The notes below the pieces were generated by a model that worked only from the letters and a program-made list of their open reading frames with translations, had not been told where the DNA came from and ran no database searches. Made by a program: the position numbers and the translations under genes. From Strix aluco (Eukaryota > Chordata > Aves > Strigiformes > Strigidae): a DNA stretch of 64,000 nt. Positions 55,012 to 64,000 of the stretch are shown piece after piece. Numbering within the stretch: position 1 is the stretch's first letter; the number at the start of each line of letters is the position of its first letter. Location: positions 70,436,503 to 70,500,502 of the forward strand of contig NC_133933.1 of the NCBI RefSeq assembly GCF_031877795.1, written 5' to 3'.

Positions 55012-57578
55012 ATTAGCAAGCAAGTTAATTAACAAATATTAACACCTGTTCAAGTTGTGTATCTTAGACTCCCATCTTGCCTATCTTAGACACCTCTTAG
55101 ACCTTGCTTGTCTTACACACACATTTTAGTATGGGATGAACAGCTTTCTGTAGGTGTCTCCCATTCCATGGACTGCAGAAGGTACCTTGATCACAAGGTC
55201 AGACTGGACACCGAACTTGTACATAGTTCCACTGAAAGGTAAATTGACCCACTAATGTTCTGCTACTTAAGAAGGCATCTGTTTGAGGTATTATTTGAGC
55301 AGCAAGGAGCATTACCTTCTACCACATTGTTATGCTTTTATCCAGATAAAATGATGTTTGTAGTCTGATATTTCAATTTCCATATTGCTACTGCTAGATT
55401 GCAAGGGTTAAGGAGAACTATAATAGGACTTTAACCTCCAACTTGGCACATATTCCAGATATATGAATTCTGGCTGTGCAGAAAGTAAGTAATCTGCTGG
55501 GTGGTTTCCACCAAGGAACAGGCTTCTTGAAGTTTTTCTACCCCTGAGATAGCCCAGGGGAAGTCTGATACATAAATTTCTCCTTACTAGCCACTCAGGA
55601 GAACCTTAGCACAGTTTACAGGCTGAATACAGCTTGGCGTGTGATAACTTTCTTTAATGTGTATATAATCTCATTTGACATTATATTACTATAAACAAAT
55701 TTTCTTTGAAACATGTCTACAAAAATCTTTATGAATGGATTCTGAAAATATTTAAGATACTTAATGCTAAAGGCACGTTTATCATAAGAAGATTTACATA
55801 ATGGTCAGAAGATCTGATGGTCAGAGGGGCTACTGAACATCTTCACTGTGATATAAAGAACTGAATCAATCATTCAGGTGAAGGAGTATATATTGAGAAG
55901 CTCAACTCATTCTAGCATTCACTGGTTGTCTTTGGGATTTGAGGTGACATACAACAGCTGCCATGCGGTGGGTGGTCTGAAGGACACTTTGTTGGCTTGA
56001 TGTTTTGTTTGCTTTAAAGAATAAACTGAACTGTACTTTGAGAATAAAGCTTCAACATTATTGTCACTGTCATGTCAAATTTTAACTCCTGAATACATAC
56101 CCTGTGGGGCTGGCATGTGGATGCAGAGAAATCTTCTAATGCAGACATCTACAGGCTCTGCTGAAGATGGTGGATGCTGCTCTGTAACATATTGTCAAAG
56201 CCTGTTTACCTGCTGTGCATATTGCTGCAGTTCAGCAGGTGTTTCACCTCTGCCTTTATTCATACCAATCTTTTATGCTTCCCATATTTTTAAACATGCT
56301 CTTAACACATGCAGCTACCAAGCTGATACGTGTTGTAGCATTTATTAGCCATGGTAGTGTGCCATTCTCTGTTGTGTATGCATTTCTGTTTCTAACATTA
56401 GTTCTGATACCTTTTTAGATCTTTTCATCTTATTAGATGCATAACACTCAAGTTTGGCCCAAACTATGCCACAAAAAGTAAATACTGTTTTTGTATTTTC
56501 TGTGCACCGTAAGGAAAGAAGATAACTGCTTGAGTACATGTACATGTAGAAAGAATGAGAGCTGGGTACAGTGTTTTGCCTGTATTAAGTTATTTTCAAA
56601 TTTCCCTATTTCTGATATACTAATAGAACTGCATTAACTCCCTCCTGTGTTTATTTTAATGTCCTAGCTACCTATAGTTAGTAATATTCAAATCACATTT
56701 TAAAACATTTTAAAATGGGTTTTTCAAAATTCCAGAGTTTCTTCTCTGAAATTAAAGAATAAGTCATTTACTCTGTTCCAATATAGTTGTTCTCCTTCTC
56801 CTATTGGCTTTAAATAAATATATATTAACATGTACAAAACCAGAAAATTAAATGTATGTATTTGGGCAAGATGCATCTATGTTCATACAGGACTGAGAAA
56901 ATTTGGGATAATAATACTATACTTTCTTAATGTGGTATCAGTGAAGAACATGCATTCAAATACTACGGTTAGAGAAGCCAGATGTAGTACTCATGTAAAA
57001 ATAATTCAGAGGAGAATTCTTTTCCGACTGTGAAAATGACATTTCCCATAAATTCTTTACGCATTGTGACACCAGGATTGAGTTAAAGCCAAACAAGCAT
57101 CTGATTCTTGCTTTGAATACTAGTTGATTGACTGCTGTTATAAACCATTTAATGGGACACATATTCAAAAGACAGCTGAAAGACTGACTGTCTCATTTCA
57201 GCATTCTGAGATGTCAGTAACAAGACTAGTTCAAGAAAAGAGATTTAAACAAATGGTTTGAAAAAACATTGTCAATATCTACCACATATACTATTAAACA
57301 GCTTTTATTTGTAATGAGTTATTTACCAAATTCTTTAAACAGATACATATTCCAAAATATTCTGAAGTATATTTGTGAATAGTGGAGCCTCAATTTTACC
57401 CAAATGAAAAATTTTATACCGTGTTAAATAATCTTGCAATTTCTCTTTCTCTAGGCATTTGGATGCACATAAATAATATTTGAATGTACAAACATGTACA
57501 GAAGATGATATATAGTTATATACAGATATAAACATAACTATGAGACATGCATTAACGCAAGGTAATAAATATGATATT

Positions 57579-57624
<46 letters not shown>
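57579..57624 (+). repeat. (GATA)n microsatellite, 11.5 units
   Basis: This is a perfect GATA tetranucleotide run of 46 bases, long enough to be polymorphic. Confidence 0.95.
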
Positions 57625-58401
57625 TGCATGTATAAATACATCTCACTTCGATTTTGACTGGTCTGGATTTTGCAATAGTGTTGTCACTAATTTAAATAGA
57701 CATCCTGCACTTTTTTCCCTCTGTACTGCTTTTGATTTGTTTTGTAAGCTAAATAAAGGTGGCCCTAAATGTAAACAAAAACATTAACAGCAATTAGCAT
57801 TTGCAAAGTGCCTGACATGTTTAAAGTGTTGTATAAGTATTTAATCAAAAATCCTCAAAACAGTCCTCAAGACCAGTGAGCACTTCCACCAGCAATGCTG
57901 AAGCACAGGGAAACAAGTTACCACAAGACAGAAACCAAGTCGTCACCAAAGCCCTACACAGAGTCCTGGAACCAGCACTAAATCTTAATACTGGTATTTA
58001 TGTAAAGCTAGTCCAAACAACAGGGATTTAGAAGTAGTACTAACTGTTCATAAACACCCTTTGTCTGCAACATAGTGTTAGCTTTATAGCATTAAGAATG
58101 AAACAATTCAGACCTTGAAAAATGGCTGAAAAACAGCAGATGAGGCACCAGGTATAACCTGCCCATTAACCACGTATAGTTTTTATGATTATGAAGAAAA
58201 CAATATGTGCTTAGGAAAAATGGAGTATAATGCATTATTCACACATATTTCTGTCAATTATAAACCTTTAAAAGTTAGATCTTTCCATCAAAATTAGCTC
58301 AACTAGAAGAGGTGCCTGGATCAGAAGTTTTCCTTTTATTTTATGCTCATCATACCTTCAAAGGTTTTGCAGAATTTGGGGATGGACATTGTACCTTCAT
58401 A

Positions 58402-58555
58402 AAGTCTTCATATTCTTGAAATTTCTTAGTCCTTAACAACGTATCTTTGTAACAAACAGAAGTCTTCATCTTTTTCAGATTTCTTAGTCCTTAAGGACGT
58501 ATCTTCATAAAAAATACAAGTTTTCATCTTTTTGAGATTCCTTATTATTTAAGCA
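58402..58555 (+). repeat. Minisatellite-like tandem repeat, 58-bp period, about 2.6 copies
   Basis: The unit starts AAGTCTTCAT at 58402, 58460 and (as AAGTTTTCAT) 58518. Copies share TTTCTTAGTCCTTAA and CGTATCTT blocks. The third copy is partial and fades near 58555. A looser match to the end of the unit lies just before 58402. The repeat lies in the AKAP7 intron and no function is apparent. Confidence 0.85.
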
Positions 58556-60127
58556 TGAAGACAGGGCTTTCCTTTAAAACTGTCCACACGAAAAAAAGAT
58601 TCCAGTGAAAACGTTTCTATTCAGCAAGTTGGGATAGCAACAGTCTTGGAAGATTTTCCTGATGTTGCACGTTTTGTTCTTTCTTTCTGAGGATATGATC
58701 ATTCCTTGGTCATGAATATTTTCATTACTAAGGCTAGTATGCTTTGGAGTGGGAAACATTAGATCCACTGAATAATTTGGTTGTTGGAATGATTTCTGGC
58801 CAAAGTTTTTTATTTTATACTTCTGCTTATTGCCAGAAATCTGGAAAATGTTGCAAGGTATATGTGAACAAATTTACTATAGTCTTTAAGTAAGCATTTT
58901 ATTGTTGAGGCTCCTTCTAAAGATTTTTCACATTTCATTCCTATTATCAGAGGATCCATACAAGAGCAGATGCTCTCTTTTCCTTAAGTAGGTCAAAGTT
59001 AAGATTTTGTTTTATTAAGATTTATTAAGACTGTCTATATTCTTGCTGAGATGGAACTATTGCTCATTGACAACATGCCAAACAGAGTTTTGTTCTATTT
59101 CTGAATTTCTATGTCTAAATAAGAAAGACAAAGTTAAGTCTTCACATGAACTTCATGTTCATGAATGGAATGAATTTCAGTATCCCATGTCTTCTAACAC
59201 CACTACATTCAACCTTTGAGATGACTGCAGCAAAAAAAAAATAATCCCCAAAACATATAAACCAAGCTGTACCAGTACAAAGAATAAAAAATATAAACTG
59301 TTCCCTGCTATAAACCTGACTTTTGAGACTCACTTCTAACATGACATATATAAAGAATCAGCCTAATTAGGACAGGTGAAAAAAGCAATTAATATAAAAA
59401 ACTTTGCATTTTGTTGTATTACTACTTGACCATCTTATGTCATCTGATTTCTTAAAGATCCGCAGGTGCAGGAATGGTATTTTTAAAGCTATTCCAAACA
59501 CATCACAGAATACATTCCCAGATTTAAAGGGGTGACTGAATTTAAGAAAAAATACTCAACATTCTCTAGCTATTCCACTTAAGAGTGTTCTCATGTTCTT
59601 AATATGACTAATAGCAGTCCCAAGATCTACTATCAGCTACTGGGAACTAACCGTCACAGAGAAGTTTATTATACAAACCATTATTTCTTAGTCTCTCAGT
59701 CCACAGACCTTCCATGTATACCACCTGAAGTTCCAGCTATACACAACTTGTTGCAGAAATGAGAAGACAAGCCTAGAATATTAATCATAGGGATCTGAAG
59801 CTTCCATTCAGATAAAGCACGAGGAAACAACTGTGATTTCTAGTATTGTAATGATCTAGGCAAGGTGTCTGTAGTGTTTAAAGTCTTGATGGTTGTACCA
59901 ATGAAATTCTCTATATAAATACAGTCCAAGTAAGGTCACATCTCTGCCAAGCCAGAGACATTTCACTTAGCTTTAATCATCTATAATTACCACGTCTAAT
60001 CTAATTTACGACACACAGGCTGTCTTTATAGTCAACAGAGAATCACAGAATCACAGAATCATCTAGGTTGGAAAGGACCTTGAAGATTATCTAGTCCAAC
60101 CTTTAAGCTAGCATTGGCAGTTTCCAA

Positions 60128-62923
60128 CTACACCATATCCCTAAGCGCTGTGTCAACCCGACTCTTAAACACCTCCAGGGATGGGGACTCCACCACCTCC
60201 CTGGGCAGCCCATTCCAACGCCTAACAACCCGTTCTGTAAAGAAATACTTCCTAATATCTAGTCTGAACCTTCCCTGGCGCAACTTGAGGCCATTACCTC
60301 TTGTCTTATCACTCATTACTTGGTTAAAGAGACTCATCCCCAGCTCTCTGGAACCTTCTTTCAGGTAGTTGTAGAGGGCGATGAGGTCTCCCCTCAGCCT
60401 CCTCTTCTCCAGACCAAACAACCCCAGTTCCCTCAGCCGCTCCTCATAAGACCTGTGCTCCAGACCCTTCACCAGCTTCGTTGGCCTTCTCTGGACACGC
60501 TCGAGTAATTCAATATCCTTTTTGTAGTGAGGGGCCCAAAACTGAACACAGTCATCGAGGTGCGGCCTCACCAGTGCCGAGTACAGGGGTAAGATCACTT
60601 CCCTGTCCCTGATGGCCACACTATTTCTGATACAAGCCAGGATGCCATTGGCCTTCTTGGCCACCTGGGCACACTGCTGGCTCATGTTCAGCCGGCTGTC
60701 AATCAACACCCCCAGGTCCCTCTCTGACTGGCAGCTCTCCAGCCACTCCTCCCCAAGCCTGTAGCGCTGCTGGGGGTTGTTGTGGCCCAAGTGCAGCACC
60801 CGGCATTTGGCCTTATTGAAACTCCTACAGTTCACCTTAGCCCATCGCTCCAGCCTGTCCAGGTCTCTCTGCAGAGCCTCCCTACCCTCGAGCAGATCAA
60901 CACTCCCACCCAACTTGGTGTCGTCTGCAAACTTACTGAGGGTGCAGTCGATCCCCTCATCTAGGTCATCAATAAAGATGTTAAACAGGAGTGGCCCCAA
61001 AACTGAGCCCTGGGGGACACCACTCGTGACCGGCCTCCAACCGGATTTAACTCCATTCACCACAACTCTTTGGGCCCGGCCATCCAGTCAGTTTTGTACC
61101 CAGCAAAGCGTGCGATCATCCAAGCCTCGAGCAGCCAGTTTCGCCAGGAGAATGCTGTGGGAAATGGTGTCAAAGGCCTTACTGAAGTCGAGGTAAACTA
61201 CATCCACAGCCTTTCCCTCATCCGATAAGCAGGTCACCCTGTCATAGAAGGAGATCAGGTTTGTCAAGCAGGACCTGCCTTTCATAAACCCATGCTGACT
61301 GGGCCTGATCATCTGGTTGTCCTGCACGTGCTGTATGATGGTACTCTGGATGAGCTGCTCCATCAGCTTCCCAGGCACCGAAGTCAAGCTGATAGGCCTG
61401 TAGTTTCCTGGATCATCCTTCCGACCCTTCTTATAGATGGGCGTCACATTGGCCAGTTTCCAATCTGTCGGGACCTCCCCGGTCAGCCAGGACTGCTGGT
61501 AAATGATGGAAAGTGGCTTGGCGAGCACCCCAGCCAGCTCCTTCAGCACCCTCGGGTGTATCCCATCAGGTCCCATAGACTTGTGTGTGTCTACGTGATG
61601 CAATAGGTCACTGACTGTCTCCTGGATTGCGGGGCGGTCGTTCTCCCAGTCTCTGTCCTCTGGCTGAGGAGGCTGGATTCCCTCAATACAACTAGTCTTG
61701 TTATTAAAGACTGAGGCAAAGAAGGCATTAAGAACCTCAGCCTTCTTCTCATCACTTGTTAACATGTTTCCTCCCGCATCCAGCAGGGGATGGAGGCTCT
61801 CTCTGGTCTTTCTTTTGCTGTTGACATACTTACAGAAACATTTCTTGTTATCCTTGATTGCTGAAGCCAGAGTAATTTCCAGCTGGGCTTTAGACCTCCT
61901 GATTTCTGCCCTGCATAGCCTCACAGCATCTTTGTAATCACTGTGAGTGGCTAGCGCCTTCTTCCAAAGGCTGTAAACTTTCCTTTTCTCCCTGAGTTGC
62001 AGCCAAAGCTCCCTGTTCAGCCAGGGGGGTCTTCTCTGTCGCCGGCTTCTCTTACAGCACCTGGGGACTGCCTGTTCCTGAGCCATTAACACTTCCTTCT
62101 TAAAGAGTGCCCAGCATTCCTGGACCCCTATATCCTTCAGGATCATCTCCCAAGGTATCCTTTCAAGCAGGTGCCTAAACAAGACAAAGTCAGCCCTTTG
62201 GAAGTCCAGGATGTCAGTTCTGCTTAGCCCTCTCTTGACCTCTCTAAGAATAGAGAACTCTATTATTTCATGATCGCTGTGTCCTAATCGGCCTCCAACC
62301 GCCAGATCGTCCACCAGTCCTTCTCTGTTCACAAAGAGGAGATCCAGCAGGGCACCTTCTCTGGTTGGTTTTCTCACCAGTTGCGTCAGGAAGTTATCTC
62401 CCACACATTCCAGGAATCTCCAGGACTGGTCTCGCTCTGCTGTGCTGTATTTCCAGCAGATGTCTGGGAAGTTAAAGTCTCCCACAAGAATAAGGGCAAG
62501 CAATCGTGAAATTTCTCCTAAATACCTATAGAATATTTCATCCACCTCTCTGTCCTGGTTGGGTGGCCTATAGTAGACTCCTACTACAACATCTGCCCTG
62601 TTGACCTTCCCCCTGATTCTAATGCAAAGACACTCTACCCTGTCTTGGCTACACTTGTGCTCAAGGCAATCATAACAATCCCTAACATACAGCGCTACCC
62701 CACCACCTCTCCTTCCTTGCCTGTCCCTTCTAAAGAGCTTGTAGCCCTCAACAGGTGCACTCCAGTCATGGGAGACATCCCACCATGTTTCTGTAATAGC
62801 CACAACATCATAATTTTCCTGTTTCATCATGGTTTCAAGCTCCTCCTGTTTGTTACCCATGTTGTGTGCATTGGTATACATGCACTTCAGATCGGCTGAT
62901 GTTTTCCCCCCTTCCCCCTTCAA
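60128..62923 (-). pseudogene. CR1 ORF2 (endonuclease and reverse transcriptase), one premature stop
   Basis: The frame is open for 611 codons, meets TGA at 61090-61088, then continues in the same frame for 319 codons to a stop at 60128: about 930 residues, full length for CR1. Residues 14-220 are the AP-endonuclease-like domain, with ITETWWD (43-49), VGDFN (147-151) and GHSDH (214-218). The reverse transcriptase shows GPDG (451-454), NYRPISL (507-513), motif A LDFSKAFD (568-575), motif B GVPQGS and motif C FADD (665-668). The stop replaces the expected Trp of the QNWLDG region at position 612, a G-to-A change, and splits motif A from B and C. The frame begins at TTG; the first ATG is Met15. 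No frameshift is seen. As it stands the copy cannot make a complete enzyme unless the stop is read through. Confidence 0.95.
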
Positions 62924-62925
62924 AT

Positions 62926-63255
62926 CTAGTTTAAAGCTCTGTCAATGAGCCCAGCTAACTCCTGCCCCAAGATCCTCTTCCCCCTCAGGGACAGGTGCAT
63001 TCCATCTAATGCCAAAAGGTCTGGTGCCCTGTATACCAAACCATGATTGAAAAATCCAAAGCTCTGACGGTAACACCAGTCTTGGAGCCACAAGTTCATC
63101 TGTTGAGTTCTCCTGTATTCTTTTTCATCCATCCCCCCAACTGAAGGGATGGAGGAGAACACAATTTGTGCCCCCAACCCCTTAATCACTTTCCCCAAGG
63201 ACCTGAAATCTTTCTTCATTGCTTTAGGACTTCTCCTAGTAATGTCATAATGATG
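62926..63255 (-). pseudogene. CR1 ORF1, 3' part (SGNH/esterase-like domain), 5'-truncated
   Basis: An open frame ends at TAG 62928-62926, just before ORF2. From the ATG at 63219 it encodes 97 residues; similarity appears to continue upstream to about 63255 (ITRRSPKA before the Met). The C-terminal DGMHLSLRGK stretch matches the last conserved block of the SGNH-hydrolase-like esterase domain found in CR1 ORF1 proteins, with the Asp and His of the catalytic triad. The N-terminal half, with the nucleophile Ser and any zinc-finger or coiled-coil part, is missing. This is a truncated relic, not a host gene. Confidence 0.85.

Positions 63256-64000
<745 letters not shown>

Larger units (their letters stand above)
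37886..60040 (-). other. AKAP7: AKAP7 intron between the internal promoter and the long CR1
   Basis: This is AT-rich intronic DNA holding microsatellites at 41109-41129, 54998-55011 and 57579-57624, a 58-bp tandem repeat at 58402-58555 and small duplications at 48448-48472. One 133-codon minus-strand frame (44136-44537) deserves a check, but no gene is established. Possible tiny CR1-end similarity appears at 52921-52955. Confidence 0.6.
60041..63255 (-). mobile_element. CR1 non-LTR retrotransposon, long copy truncated within ORF1
   Basis: The element lies on the minus strand. Its 3' end is at 60041, where CR1-type octamers (plus strand AATCACAG, repeated) precede the family's conserved 3' UTR block (plus strand ggttggaaaggacctt). 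It contains the whole ORF2 and the C-terminal part of ORF1, joined with two bases between the ORF1 stop and the open ORF2 frame. The 5' break is near 63255, though weak similarity could go slightly further. There is no poly(A) tail and no evident target-site duplication, as usual for CR1. It has the same orientation as AKAP7 and lies in its intron, ending about 290 bp from the exon at 63549-63693. The subfamily was not assigned. Confidence 0.97.

Noticed and set aside
60114-60368. 84-codon plus-strand open frame
   Set aside because: It is antisense to the C-terminus of CR1 ORF2.
60777-61196. 139-codon plus-strand open frame
   Set aside because: It is the antisense shadow of the CR1 ORF2 reverse-transcriptase region.

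Overview
The window is vertebrate nuclear DNA, almost certainly from a bird. The repeats point this way: the only recognisable interspersed elements are CR1-family LINEs with the avian 3' end (octamers of the ATTCTGTG type at the terminus), and no SINEs were recognised. The sequence is AT-rich and CpG-poor apart from one real CpG island. The species cannot be named from this sequence.

One gene is recognisable: AKAP7 (A-kinase anchoring protein 7, AKAP15/18), on the minus strand and running in from beyond the right edge. Three exons are secure. At 63549-63693 lies the exon for the C-terminal part of the 2H-phosphodiesterase-like central domain, used by the long (gamma/delta type) isoforms. At 36927-36975, in a GC-rich CpG island, lies the alternative first coding exon of the short membrane isoform, starting MGQLCC with its myristoylation and palmitoylation signal. 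At 10883-11085 lies the shared exon with the PKA regulatory-subunit-binding helix and the stop codon. All splice junctions are in the same phase (one base, then two), so either upstream exon joins the PKA-binding exon in frame. A fourth, candidate terminal exon at 9921-10120 has a strong acceptor and the same phase; it would give an isoform whose C-terminus lacks the PKA-binding helix.

Layout from left to right: 1-8780 is sequence downstream of AKAP7 with no supported gene. 8780-9920 is probable 3' UTR. 9921-11085 holds the two terminal exons. 11086-36926 is intron, with a 5'-truncated CR1 (22031-22557, plus strand) and a 70-bp CR1 end (27800-27870, minus strand). 36860-37330 is the internal promoter. 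37700-37885 holds a very old LINE reverse-transcriptase remnant, in plus orientation, just upstream of that promoter. 37886-60040 is intron with scattered microsatellites and a 58-bp tandem repeat. 60041 to about 63255 is a long CR1 (minus strand, same sense as AKAP7) with the end of ORF1 and a full-length ORF2 broken by a single stop codon. 63549-63693 is the last exon seen.

I found no CRISPR array, operon, bacterial element or obvious endogenous virus. The most interesting candidates are the alternative AKAP7 C-terminal exon, the nearly intact CR1 ORF2, the decayed reverse-transcriptase next to the internal promoter, and a CpG-dense interrupted palindrome at 13538-13585. Most long open frames elsewhere look like chance.
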